Positions 8,091 to 16,240 of a DNA stretch of 48,225 nt are shown here, piece after piece. The first letter of the stretch is position 1; the number at the start of each line of letters is the position of its first letter. Under the pieces are notes generated by a model. It had not been told where the DNA came from and did no database searches. It saw nothing but the letters and a program-made list of their open reading frames with translations. The position numbers and the translations under genes are program-made. The DNA is from Nocardia sp. (lineage in GTDB: Bacteria; Actinomycetota; Actinomycetes; Mycobacteriales; Mycobacteriaceae), in assembly GCF_025465275.1 (NCBI RefSeq), contig NZ_JAODNK010000035.1:1-48225 (forward strand), read 5' to 3'.

Positions 8091-9506
8091 TTGTCGGTCC
8101 TCGAAGGCGATCCGCCTGTCACCACTACCCGTTTGGTCGAACAGCGCGGCATCGACCACATCCCGGAAGTCGAGCGCACCGGTACTGTCCGGCAACTCGG
8201 GCTCATGTGGAGTGGAGTCATTCTCAATGTGCAGGTGGTGGTGTACGGCACCCTGCTCGTCGCCATCGGCCTGAATGTGTGGCAGGCGCTGGCGGCGATC
8301 GCCATCGGCACCGCCACCTGGGTGCTTGCCGGGTTGGCGAGCCTGCCGGGTCCGGCGGCGGGCACCACCACGTTCGCGATCAGCCGGGCGGCTTTCGGCC
8401 GGAACGGCATGCGGCCCATCGCCTTCTGCAATTGGCTACAGCAGATCGGCTACGAGGTACTGGATCTGGTGATCCTGGTGCTCGCGGGATCGGCACTGCT
8501 GGACATGGCCGGCGTGCACGTCTCCGACGGTACGAAGGTGGTATTGCTGGTGGCATTCTCGATCGCGCAGAGCCTGCTGCCGAGTCTCGGCCACGCTGCC
8601 ATCACCCGCGTGCTGAATATGCTGGTGGTGCCGTTCGCGGCCCTGTTCCTGATCATGGCCTGGCTCACCGCCGACAAGCTCGATATCACCGTCGGACACC
8701 CTGCCGGGTGGTCGGCCTTCCTCGGCGGAGTCGCCCTGGCGTCCAGCGCGAGCGGACTCGGCTGGACGCCCAATGCCACCGACTTCTCGCGGTATCTGCC
8801 GACCGCCACTCCGCGCCGGAAGGTGGTGGCGGCGGTGACCATCGGCGGCGCGGTGCCGCAGGCGCTACTCATGCTGCTGGGCGTCGGGGTGGCGCTGCTC
8901 ACCGAGCAGGCGTCCGATCCGATCAGCGGGCTGCCGAGCGTGTACCCGGGCTGGTTCCTGGCTCCGTATCTGATTCTGGTTATCGCACAGATGATCTCGC
9001 TGAACGCCATCGACCTGTACTCGTCCGGAGTCACCCTGCAAGCCATCGGGCTGCGCATCGGACGCTGGCAGGCGGTGGTGCTGGACGGGGTGATCTGCGC
9101 GGCCGTCGGGGCGATCGTGGTGTTCTCCTCGGACTTCAATACCTTCGTCAGCAATTTCCTGCTGTTCATGATCGTGTGGTTCGCGCCGTGGTCGGCCATC
9201 TTTGTCGTCGACTATTTCCTGCGCCGCGGCCGCTACGACCTGGAATCGCTCGGGGAATCGGGCGGTCGCTACCTCCGGCGCGGCGGGCTGCATCTGCCGG
9301 GCGTACTCGCTCAGGTCGCGGGGATGATCGCGGCGCTGTGCTGCATCAATACCTCCGTATTCGTCGGGCCGATCGCAAACCTGTGCGGCGGTGCGGATTT
9401 GAGCATTCCGGCCGGGCTGCTGGTCGGCGGCATCGCGTACTACCTGACTGCTCGCCGCGGTGTCATCGCCGAATCACGGTTCAGTCCAGTCGTTTCCACG
9501 CACTGA
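8091..9506 (+). CDS. NCS1-family nucleobase (purine/cytosine) permease
   Basis: This 471-residue protein starts at TTG 8091, with GGAG at 8079-8082 as ribosome site. It is highly hydrophobic, with about 12 predicted membrane helices; examples are the stretches around VILNVQVVVYGTLLVAIGL, VVLLVAFSIAQSLL, VLNMLVVPFAALFLIMAWL and LLFMIVWFAPWSAIFVVDYF. The segment GLASLPGPAAGTTTFAISRAAFGRNG and the region SASGLGWTPNATDFSRYLP (the N-x-TDFSRY motif) are characteristic of the cytosine/purine branch of NCS1 cation symporters. It should import a nucleobase or related heterocycle. It is the first gene of an operon with a 2-oxoglutarate oxygenase (16-bp gap) and a deaminase-like gene, which suggests that the imported compound is oxidised and/or deaminated. 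Confidence 0.92.
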   Translation: MSVLEGDPPVTTTRLVEQRGIDHIPEVERTGTVRQLGLMWSGVILNVQVVVYGTLLVAIGLNVWQALAAIAIGTATWVLAGLASLPGPAAGTTTFAISRAAFGRNGMRPIAFCNWLQQIGYEVLDLVILVLAGSALLDMAGVHVSDGTKVVLLVAFSIAQSLLPSLGHAAITRVLNMLVVPFAALFLIMAWLTADKLDITVGHPAGWSAFLGGVALASSASGLGWTPNATDFSRYLPTATPRRKVVAAVTIGGAVPQALLMLLGVGVALLTEQASDPISGLPSVYPGWFLAPYLILVIAQMISLNAIDLYSSGVTLQAIGLRIGRWQAVVLDGVICAAVGAIVVFSSDFNTFVSNFLLFMIVWFAPWSAIFVVDYFLRRGRYDLESLGESGGRYLRRGGLHLPGVLAQVAGMIAALCCINTSVFVGPIANLCGGADLSIPAGLLVGGIAYYLTARRGVIAESRFSPVVSTH

Positions 9507-9522
9507 AGAGGAAGGAAGACCC

Positions 9523-10575
9523 GTGGAATTCCACGTACCGGTCATCGATATCACGCCCTATGTGAGTGGCGGGGACGCCGCCGCCCGTCGTGCGGTGGCG
9601 CGGCAGATCGACGAAGCCGCTCGCACAGTCGGTTTCATGCAGATCACCGGACATGCGGTGCCGCAGCCGGTGATCGACGGATTCGCTGCCGCGCTGGACG
9701 ATTTCTTCGTGCTCGACCTGGACGCGAAGCAGCAATACCGCACGCCACCGGCCATCAATCGGGGCTATTCGCCGCCCAAGAGCGAGAGCCTGAGCTTGAG
9801 CCTCGGCGTGGAATCGGCGACCCGGATGAACGACTTCTTCGAGGCCTTCAATATCGGAGCATCGACCGCCGACTATCCCGAACTGGAGTTGCCGGAAACC
9901 GAATACGCGGAAAACCTCTGGCCGCAACAGGTTCCACAGTTTCAGGCACCTGTGCAGGCTTATTTCGCGGAGGCCGCCCGGGTTGCTCGAACCCTCACCA
10001 TCGCCTTCGCGGACGCGCTCGAACTGCCGGCGGGCTACTTCGGTGACTACACCGACCATTCCCTGGATGTGCTGCGCATGAACAACTACGCGCTGCCGCC
10101 GGGCACGATCGACCTCGATGGCGACCTCACCGGGATGGGCGAGCACACCGACTACGGCATCGTCACCGTGCTGTGGGCCGATCAAGCGCCCGGTCTCCAG
10201 GTGCTGGGCGCGGACGGCAGCTGGCACGATGTCCAGCCCGCCGATGGTGCGCTACTGGTGAATCTCGGCGATCTGATGGCCCGCTGGACCAATGAGCGCT
10301 GGCTCTCCACCCTGCACCGGGTGAAGCCGCCCATTGTGGACGGCGCCATCCAGCGCCGCCGCAGCGCCGCCTACTTCCACGACGGCAATATCGACGCTCT
10401 CATCGAAACGCTGCCCTCGTGCATCGGCGACGGCAGCAAGTACGAGCCGGTCACGGTCGCCGATCATATTCGGGCCAAGCTCGCGGGTTCCCGTGCCGGA
10501 CAACCGAATACCAATGCCACACGCGAGGCCGCCCGTGTCCTCGCGGCGGCCCAGCAGTCCGGAGACCGCGCATGA
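9523..10575 (+). CDS. 2-oxoglutarate/Fe(II)-dependent oxygenase (isopenicillin N synthase-like family)
   Basis: I chose GTG 9523 as start because GAGGAAGGA lies directly upstream; this gives 350 residues. The N-terminal DIOX_N region (HVPVIDITPYVSG, then VGFMQITGHAVPQPVIDGF) precedes the double-stranded beta-helix domain. That domain has iron ligands His and Asp in MGEHTDYGIVTVLW, a distal His in LSTLHRVKPP and a 2-oxoglutarate-binding R-x-S in RRRSAAYFHD. All ligands are present, so it should be active. The family hydroxylates, desaturates or N-dealkylates small molecules. Between a nucleobase permease and a deaminase homologue, a purine or modified-purine substrate is plausible but inferred. 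Its stop overlaps the deaminase start (ATGA). Confidence 0.93.
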   Translation: MEFHVPVIDITPYVSGGDAAARRAVARQIDEAARTVGFMQITGHAVPQPVIDGFAAALDDFFVLDLDAKQQYRTPPAINRGYSPPKSESLSLSLGVESATRMNDFFEAFNIGASTADYPELELPETEYAENLWPQQVPQFQAPVQAYFAEAARVARTLTIAFADALELPAGYFGDYTDHSLDVLRMNNYALPPGTIDLDGDLTGMGEHTDYGIVTVLWADQAPGLQVLGADGSWHDVQPADGALLVNLGDLMARWTNERWLSTLHRVKPPIVDGAIQRRRSAAYFHDGNIDALIETLPSCIGDGSKYEPVTVADHIRAKLAGSRAGQPNTNATREAARVLAAAQQSGDRA

Positions 10576-11582
10576 CGATTCCCTTCCGCGAGCTGCCGAA
10601 GGTCAGCCTGCACTGCCATCTCACCGGTTCGGTGCTGCCCGAAACCGTGGCCGAGCTGGCTCGCAAGCATGGTGTGCCCATGCCGGGCGGGCGAACGGCG
10701 CAGGACCTGTACGACATCGACAGCCATGTCGATCTCGACGAATTCCTCCGGGTCTACGACATGGTCGGCCAGGTTGTCCGCGATGCCGACGACTTCCGGC
10801 GCATCACCTACGAGTCTCTGACCGAGCTGGGCTCGAAACACGGTGTGCTGTATCGCGAAATCTTCGTCAGCCCGCCGGCTCACCCCCGCACCGACTATCG
10901 AGTTCTGCTCGACGGGGTCCGCGCCGGAATGCGAGAAGCCGAGCAGGACACCGGAATCGGCAGTCGCATCATTGTGGCCATCAATCGTGAGGACACCCCG
11001 GCGGCGGCTGTCGAACTGGTGCGCCAGGTCATCGAGCACCGCTGTGATGAGGTGGTCGGCATCGGTCTGGATTACGCCGAAGTCCACGGCCCGCCAGAGC
11101 TTTTCCATGAGGCATACCGACTGGCCGGTAAAGCGGGCCTGAATCGCACCGCCCACTCGGAATCCGGGCCGCCCCCGAATATCGAAATCCTGCTCGACGT
11201 CCTCGGTAGTACCCGGGTCGACCACGGCTATCACGTGGTCGACAGCCCTCGCATCACCGACCGCTGCCGAGCAGAAGGCATCGTGTTCACCTGCACCCCG
11301 GTGAGTTCCGATATCGGCCGTTACTCCGGCAGCGGCAATGGCAAACACGAAAAGATCGCGGCCATGGTCGATGCCGGCCTCCGAGTCACCATCGATTCCG
11401 ACGACCCGCCGATGTTCGGCACCAACCCCACCAGCGACTTCGAGGTCCTGCACCGCACGCTGGGATACGACGCCAACCAACTGCTCGCCTTCACCCTGAA
11501 CGCCATCGAGGGTTCGTGGCTCGACGAATCCGCCAAATCCGCCCTCCGCACCCGAGTCCAACCCCATCTGGCTCCCGCCTAG
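10572..11582 (+). CDS. Adenosine/adenine deaminase family protein with variant active-site motifs
   Basis: This 336-residue protein starts at ATG 10572, overlapping the previous stop by 4 bp. It has an amidohydrolase-type metal-dependent deaminase barrel: the first zinc motif is HCHLTGS, followed by GIGLDYAEVHGPPELF, the third-ligand region TAHSESG, RVDHGYHVV and the terminal TIDSDDPPMFG with the Asp-Asp pair. It departs from classical adenosine deaminase in two places. The first motif is usually HLHLDG (here L to C and D to T), and HAGE is replaced by HSES, which moves the catalytic Glu one place relative to the zinc His. The metal site looks intact, but the substrate may not be adenosine. 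It probably acts on the product of the permease/oxygenase pair. Confidence 0.9.
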   Translation: MTIPFRELPKVSLHCHLTGSVLPETVAELARKHGVPMPGGRTAQDLYDIDSHVDLDEFLRVYDMVGQVVRDADDFRRITYESLTELGSKHGVLYREIFVSPPAHPRTDYRVLLDGVRAGMREAEQDTGIGSRIIVAINREDTPAAAVELVRQVIEHRCDEVVGIGLDYAEVHGPPELFHEAYRLAGKAGLNRTAHSESGPPPNIEILLDVLGSTRVDHGYHVVDSPRITDRCRAEGIVFTCTPVSSDIGRYSGSGNGKHEKIAAMVDAGLRVTIDSDDPPMFGTNPTSDFEVLHRTLGYDANQLLAFTLNAIEGSWLDESAKSALRTRVQPHLAPA

Positions 11583-11596
11583 GAATCCGGTCGGGC

Positions 11597-11657
11597 GATC
11601 ACCAGGAACTGGTGGCGGCAAAACGCGAGTGTGTTCCGACGTCAGTTCCTGGTCGAT
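11597..11657 (+). repeat. 61-bp inverted repeat, right copy (IR-R)
   Basis: This copy begins 14 bp after the deaminase stop and matches the reverse complement of 7286-7346 at 53 of 61 bases. It has CAGGAACTG and CAGTTCCTG arms around a roughly 30-nt loop. Together the two copies frame the regulator-permease-oxygenase-deaminase cassette. It also lies between convergent reading frames, so a bidirectional terminator role is possible. Confidence 0.9.
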
Positions 11658-11663
11658 GCTGCG

Positions 11664-12394
11664 CTACGCGCTCGCGAGGGTGCGGAGGGTGGTGCGGAAG
11701 GCTGGGTCGTCGGCGGGGGTTGGGGGGAGGTCTAGGGAGATGCCGTGGCAGGTGTTGGGGTACCAGGAGTGGAGGACTGTGGGGAGGTCTTTGTAGGTGG
11801 CTTGGGGGACGAGGGTTTTCAGGATGTCGTCGGTGAGGAGGGTGGGGAGGGCTGTCCAGTTGCCGGCTTGTGCGGATTGGGCTAGGCGGTCGGCTATGTC
11901 GGGGCGGCCTAGGCGGTCGAGGGTGCCTCGGTAGGCGGGGGTGGAGTAGAGGAAGGCCAGTTCTGTGCGCAGGTTTTCGCGGGCGGTGGCTACGGCGGAG
12001 TCGTCTCGGCCGGTGATCGGCTTGGGGACCACGATGATTCGGGGGCCGTCGTCCGTGCGGGCGGACTTGGCGGCACCGGTTCGGAGGGCGGGGAGGACGT
12101 GGTTTTTCAGGGAGAGGGGGTGGCAACGCCCAGTTGGAAGCGGCCGCCGGAGAAGCGGGCGAGGTCCTAGGCGGCGTACGCGGTCAGCATCGGGCTGCGA
12201 GGGAAGGCCACGACCATGCTGGTTCGGATGGTCAGCGTGGTGGTGTGTTCCGCGGCGAGGGTGCACACGCTGAACGGGTCGCGCACGGTTTCGGAAATGT
12301 GCACGGTGTCGAAGCCGAGGTCCTCGATCCGCCGGACCCGGGCCGCCACCTCGGACAGCGGGGTGTCGGCGGGCAGCGATGTCACGAGTTCCAT
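11664..12394 (-). pseudogene. Remnant of an F420-dependent LLM-class (luciferase-like) oxidoreductase
   Basis: The N-terminal part (12394 down to 12167) reads MELVTSLPADTPLSEVAARVRR and SMVVAFPRSPMLTAYAA, the start of the MSMEG_2256-type LLM family. It then hits TAG at 12167-12169 exactly where the family has Trp. The same frame resumes as DLARFSGGRFQLG, then breaks near 12120 into another frame that reads LKNHVLPALRTGAA, ITGRDD, LAFLYSTPAYRGTL and a normal C-terminus ending at 11664. From memory of the family (about 340 residues), roughly 110-120 central residues are missing. One nonsense codon plus an internal deletion with frameshift make a functional protein unlikely. The start is ATG (complement 12392-12394). 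Confidence 0.85.
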
Positions 12395-12443
12395 GCGGGC
12401 ATCCTCGCGGACGGTGTGGTGCGGGCGATCGGCGGCGGCCGGT

Positions 12444-13169
12444 TCAGGCGGCGGCGGTCGCGGGGTCCAGGCGCAGGACGCCGTCGACCATGCGGTAGAC
12501 GGTATCCATCTGATGCAGGTGGGAAAGATCGTGGGTGACCAGCAGGGTGGCGGCATGGTGCTCGCGGGCGATCCTGATGATCAGGTCGATGATGGCCGCG
12601 CCGCGCTCCTGATCCAGCGAGCTGGTGGGCTCGTCGATGACGAGCAGCGACGGGTTGTTCATCAGGGCGCGAGCGATATTCACCCGCTGGCGCTGACCGC
12701 CGGAGAGCTGCGCGGGACGCTTGTTCTCCTGGTCGCCCAGACCGACCGCCGCGAGCAATTCGCGTGCGTGCGAACGGGCTTCGCGCCGCCGGGCGGGGGA
12801 GACGAAGAAGGTCTGGCCCAGGTGGATCATGGCTTCCAGCTGCTCGAGCGCCGTCAGCGCGGGAATCAGATTGGACTGCTGGAAGACGATGCCGATGGAA
12901 TCGCGGCGCACCGTTGTCGCTTCACGCCGGCTCAGGGCCGCCAGATCGACAGTCCCGGAGGCTGTTTCGAGCTCGACGCGACCGGAGTCGGGACGGACCA
13001 GGGTGGAGGCGGCGGCCAGCAGCGTGGACTTGCCGGACCCGGAGGGGCCGGTAATGGCGGCGATCTCGCCGCCGCGCACCGACAGGTTCACGTGGTCGAG
13101 CGCCGTAATACGCTCGGCGCCATCGGGGAAGGTGAGGGTGAGGTCGGCGACCGTCAAGGAATTGGTCAT
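12444..13169 (-). CDS. ABC transporter ATP-binding protein (MacB/LolD type)
   Basis: This 241-residue protein starts at the ATG with complement 13167-13169, selected because AGGAG lies about 8 nt upstream; a longer frame from 13190 is less likely. The motifs are complete: Walker A GPSGSGKST (near residue 43), Q-loop QQSNLIPALT, signature LSGGQRQRVNIARAL, Walker B LLVIDEPTSSLD and switch His VTHDLSH. The sequence groups with the short ATPases that work with FtsX-type permeases in lipid, peptide or drug efflux and in cell-envelope mechanotransmission, rather than with nutrient importers. It lies 26 bp downstream of, and is co-directional with, the permease gene, forming an operon divergent from a two-component system. 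Confidence 0.94.
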   Translation of the reverse strand: MTNSLTVADLTLTFPDGAERITALDHVNLSVRGGEIAAITGPSGSGKSTLLAAASTLVRPDSGRVELETASGTVDLAALSRREATTVRRDSIGIVFQQSNLIPALTALEQLEAMIHLGQTFFVSPARRREARSHARELLAAVGLGDQENKRPAQLSGGQRQRVNIARALMNNPSLLVIDEPTSSLDQERGAAIIDLIIRIAREHHAATLLVTHDLSHLHQMDTVYRMVDGVLRLDPATAAA

Positions 13170-13195
13170 CGCAAAACTCCTGGGAGACATGGTGA

Positions 13196-14245
13196 TCAGC
13201 GCGCCTGGTTGAGGGCATCGAGCGGGTCGGTGGTGGCGAGGAAGCGCAGGGCGAAGGCCGCGCCGAGCACGCCGAGCAGGACCAGGGCGGCGGCCGGGAA
13301 CAAGGTGGTGCTCACACTGAGGATGAAAGGCACCGCATCGCCGATGAATACGCCCGCAAGCACCGTCGCGCCGACACCGATGCCCACGCCGATCAGCAGC
13401 ACCACCAGTGCTTGGCTCAATGCATCACGCACCAGCGAACCGGTAGTGGCGCCAAGGGCTTTCAGCGTCGCGATATCCGGTGCGCGCTGCACGGTCCAGA
13501 CCGTGAAGAACGCGCCGATCACCAATGCCGAAATGGCGAACAGCATGACCGTCATGAGTGTCAGCGAACCGTTCTCGGCCTTGTAGGAACTCATGGCCGA
13601 CAGCGAATTCTTCGACGAGGTGGTGAGGGTGTGCGCCGCGGCGTTCACGGCGGCCGAATCGCTCACACCGGAAACCGCGAGAATGGTCGCCGCACCCGCA
13701 CGCGGATTCTGGGCCTGCCAATCCGACAGCGTCATCCACACCACGGGGGTGTGCGCGTACCAGTCGTCATCGGTGACACTCCGCACCGTGAAGTTGCCGG
13801 ACCCCAGCGCGACGGTATCGCCGGCACCGGCATGCAGGCTCTTGGCGGCGGCTTTGGAGAGCACCACCTGCCCCGGATCGGTTGCCACACGATTGCCGAA
13901 TGGTGTGCCATCAACGCCGAACATGGCGACCTGAGTGGGGGAGGCCCCGTCCCGGGTGGCCCGGACCCGGCTGATGCCGATCGGGTCGACGGTGCCGCCG
14001 GCCTGCTGCCAGGCGGACACCTGCTCCTGGCTCAGGGCCGAGGAGTCGAACGAGGGCGACGAGCCGGTGTCCGCGAAAACCACGGTGCCGGGTTGCAGCG
14101 TCTGCAGGGCGGAGATGTTCTGGTGCGCCAGCCCGGCCGTCAGTCCGCTCAGAAAACTGACGAGCAGGGCGACCAGCATGACCACCAGCGTGATGAGGAG
14201 GAAGCGGCCGCGGGCGGCCCGCAGATCCCGGAGTGCGACGAACAT
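13196..14245 (-). CDS. FtsX-like ABC transporter permease
   Basis: This 349-residue protein starts with MFVALRDLRAARGRFLL and an N-terminal membrane helix (LITLVVMLVALLVSFLSGL). A large extracytoplasmic MacB-like domain follows (about residues 45-230, including QTLQPGTVVFAD and VSAWQQAGGTVDPIGISRVRA). Three C-terminal helices complete it (SLTLMTVMLFAISALVIGAFFTVW, ALVVLLIGVGIGVGATVLAG and LFPAAALVLLGVLGAAFALRF). This four-helix topology is that of MacB/LolC/FtsX permeases. With the downstream ATPase it forms a complete transporter that works as a homodimer. The divergent histidine kinase/response regulator pair suggests induction by an envelope or antibiotic signal; the substrate is unknown. 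Confidence 0.93.
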   Translation of the reverse strand: MFVALRDLRAARGRFLLITLVVMLVALLVSFLSGLTAGLAHQNISALQTLQPGTVVFADTGSSPSFDSSALSQEQVSAWQQAGGTVDPIGISRVRATRDGASPTQVAMFGVDGTPFGNRVATDPGQVVLSKAAAKSLHAGAGDTVALGSGNFTVRSVTDDDWYAHTPVVWMTLSDWQAQNPRAGAATILAVSGVSDSAAVNAAAHTLTTSSKNSLSAMSSYKAENGSLTLMTVMLFAISALVIGAFFTVWTVQRAPDIATLKALGATTGSLVRDALSQALVVLLIGVGIGVGATVLAGVFIGDAVPFILSVSTTLFPAAALVLLGVLGAAFALRFLATTDPLDALNQAR

Positions 14246-14270
14246 GCCTCAACTCTGTCGTGGAAAGCCC

Positions 14271-14330
14271 AGGAAACCATCGCGCTGCGGAACGAATCCC
14301 GACCCAGCCAACGGAGGTGCGGCGTTTCCT
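14271..14330. promoter_or_regulatory. Divergent promoter region with AGGAAAC/GTTTCCT arms
   Basis: The 92-bp gap between the permease start (14245, -) and the kinase start (14338, +) contains AGGAAAC at 14271-14277 and its reverse complement GTTTCCT at 14324-14330. Symmetric sites near both genes could bind the adjacent LuxR-type regulator. This rests on position and symmetry only. Confidence 0.3.
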
Positions 14331-14337
14331 ACTTTCG

Positions 14338-15531
14338 ATGGATGCCGCTCGAGTTGCCGGGCATAAGCTGGTCGGCGTGCATCGATCGCCCCTGACCCCC
14401 GTCTTCTCCTCCATGCAGCTGGGTCTGCATGTGATGGTGGTCGCGCTGATGGCGGTGGTCACGGTGCGGGCGATCATGGCGGACGTGCATCCGTGCATCG
14501 TGGTGGTGCTGGCGGGTGTCTTCCTCGGCGTCTACTTCGCCGGGGGCCTGTTCCGCCGCCGGCTGTACGCGGCGCGGGTGTGGTTGGTGGTGCTGACCCT
14601 GCTGTGGCTGGGGCTGGTGGCCTTCGTCCCCGACGCGGTCTATCTGGTGTTCGGCCTGTTCTTCCTCTATTTGCATCTGCTGCCGCGCAATTGGGGACTG
14701 CTGGCCGTCACCGTCACGACCATTGTGTCGGTGGTCGGCTATGCCTCGCACAAGGGCTGGACCATGGGCGCGGTCATCGGGCCGGTGCTGGGCGCACTGG
14801 TCGCGGTGGCCATCGGACTCGGGTACGGCGCGCTCTTCCGGGAGGCCGCCGAAAGGCAGCGGCTCATCGACGAATTGCTTGCCACCAGAAACACTCTCGC
14901 CGAACAGGAGCGCACCGCCGGCAAGATGGCCGAGCGCGAACGCCTGGCACATGAAATCCACGACACGGTCGCCCAGGGCCTCAGCAGCATTCAGTTGCTA
15001 CTGCACGCCGTGGAACGCGCCGCCCCGGATCATCCTGCGCTGGAAAAGATTCGGCTGGCCCGCGAGACCGCCGCCGACAGCCTCGTCGAAACCCGCCATC
15101 TCATAGCCGAACTCACGCCCGCTGCCCTGGAAGGCCAGTCGCTGGTCGGCGCACTCACCCGAATAACCCAGCGCGCCACCGCCCCCGGCCTCGATGCCCA
15201 GGTGCTGGTGGAAGGTGACCCACACCGCCTGCCCATGCCGATGGAGGCCGCCCTGGTGCGCATCGCCCAGGGCGCGGTCTCGAATGTGGTGCGGCACGCC
15301 CAGGCTCAGCGCATGCGCGTCACCCTCACCTACGCCGGTGATGCGGTGCACCTGGATGTGGTCGACGACGGTGTGGGCATCGACCCGGCCGTGCTCCAGC
15401 AATCCCCTTCCGGCACTTTCGGTCTCAATGCCATGCGCAGCCGTGTGGAGCAGCAGGGCGGCACCATGAGCGTGGAGTCCGAGCCCGGCCATACGGCGGT
15501 CACCGTCGCATTCCCGCTGGAGGACCAATGA
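14338..15531 (+). CDS. Sensor histidine kinase (NarL/DesK-type, HisKA_3)
   Basis: From ATG 14338 the protein has 397 residues. The start is uncertain: an in-frame GTG lies at 14317, and the frame is open to 14233. About five membrane helices fill residues 25-170 (HVMVVALMAVVTVRAIMA, IVVVLAGVFLGVYFAGGLF, LWLVVLTLLWLGLVAFV and others), with no sizeable external sensor domain. After a coiled linker comes the HisKA_3 box ERLAHEIHDTVAQGLSS, whose phosphorylated His is encoded near 14959. The HATPase domain has ALVRIAQGAVSNVVRHAQA (N-box) and VVDDGVGID (G1). It is coupled to the response regulator by a 4-bp overlap and is divergent from the ABC transporter, the usual arrangement for antibiotic- or envelope-stress-sensing pairs. 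Confidence 0.93.
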   Translation: MDAARVAGHKLVGVHRSPLTPVFSSMQLGLHVMVVALMAVVTVRAIMADVHPCIVVVLAGVFLGVYFAGGLFRRRLYAARVWLVVLTLLWLGLVAFVPDAVYLVFGLFFLYLHLLPRNWGLLAVTVTTIVSVVGYASHKGWTMGAVIGPVLGALVAVAIGLGYGALFREAAERQRLIDELLATRNTLAEQERTAGKMAERERLAHEIHDTVAQGLSSIQLLLHAVERAAPDHPALEKIRLARETAADSLVETRHLIAELTPAALEGQSLVGALTRITQRATAPGLDAQVLVEGDPHRLPMPMEAALVRIAQGAVSNVVRHAQAQRMRVTLTYAGDAVHLDVVDDGVGIDPAVLQQSPSGTFGLNAMRSRVEQQGGTMSVESEPGHTAVTVAFPLEDQ

Positions 15532-16190
15532 CATTCCCGGGGGAGAAGCGAATGATCCGCATTCTGCTCGCCGACGATCACGCCATCGTCCGCGCGGGCC
15601 TGCACGCCCTGCTGGATTCCGGTGTGACCGAAAGTGATTCCGGCCCGGACATCGAGGTGGTCGGCGAGGTCGCCACCGCCGAGGAGGCCGTCGCCTTCTG
15701 CTCCACCACCCAGGTCGATCTGGTGCTCATGGACCTGCGCTTCGGCCCGGGCAAGTCCGGTGCGGACGCCACCGCCGCCGTCCGCGAGCTGCCCGATCCG
15801 CCGAATGTGCTGGTGGTCACCAACTATGACACCGACGCCGATATTCTCGGCGCCATCGAAGCGGGCGCCTGCGGCTACATCCTCAAGGACACTCCGCCCG
15901 CCGAGCTGCTGGCTGCCGTCCGCTCCGCCGCGGACGGCGAAAGTGTGCTGTCCCCGTCGGTGGCCTCGCGCCTCATGACCCGGGTCCGCAAGCCGGACAC
16001 CACACTCAGTCCCCGCGAGATCGAGGTGCTGCGCCTGGTCGCCGACGGTCACTCCAATCGTGAGATCGGCCGCCGCCTGTTCCTCAGTGAGACCACCGTC
16101 AAATCCCACCTCGTGCACATCTACGCCAAGCTCAGCGTGAAGTCCCGCACCTCCGCGGTGGCCCGGGCTCGCGAACGCGGAGCCATCTGA
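15528..16190 (+). CDS. LuxR/NarL-family response regulator
   Basis: This protein has up to 220 residues from ATG 15528, which overlaps the kinase stop; an alternative ATG at 15552 (MIRILLADDH) would fit the usual family start better. The receiver domain has the acidic pair in ILLADDHAIVRAG, the phospho-acceptor Asp in DLVLMDLRF, and the Lys in GYILKDTPPAEL. The C-terminal GerE/LuxR helix-turn-helix reads LSPREIEVLRLVADGHSNREIGRRLFLSETTVKSHL. It is the partner of the preceding kinase and probably controls the divergent ABC transporter operon and its own expression. Confidence 0.95.
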   Translation: MTFPGEKRMIRILLADDHAIVRAGLHALLDSGVTESDSGPDIEVVGEVATAEEAVAFCSTTQVDLVLMDLRFGPGKSGADATAAVRELPDPPNVLVVTNYDTDADILGAIEAGACGYILKDTPPAELLAAVRSAADGESVLSPSVASRLMTRVRKPDTTLSPREIEVLRLVADGHSNREIGRRLFLSETTVKSHLVHIYAKLSVKSRTSAVARARERGAI

Positions 16191-16240
16191 CCCGGTTTCG
16201 TTGATCTTGTTTCCGGAGTTCAGGTCCTACGGTGGGCTCT

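Noticed and set aside
12216..13586. Long plus-strand frame opposite the ABC transporter
   Set aside because: The minus strand has complete Walker A/B and signature motifs. The plus frame is low-complexity shadow.
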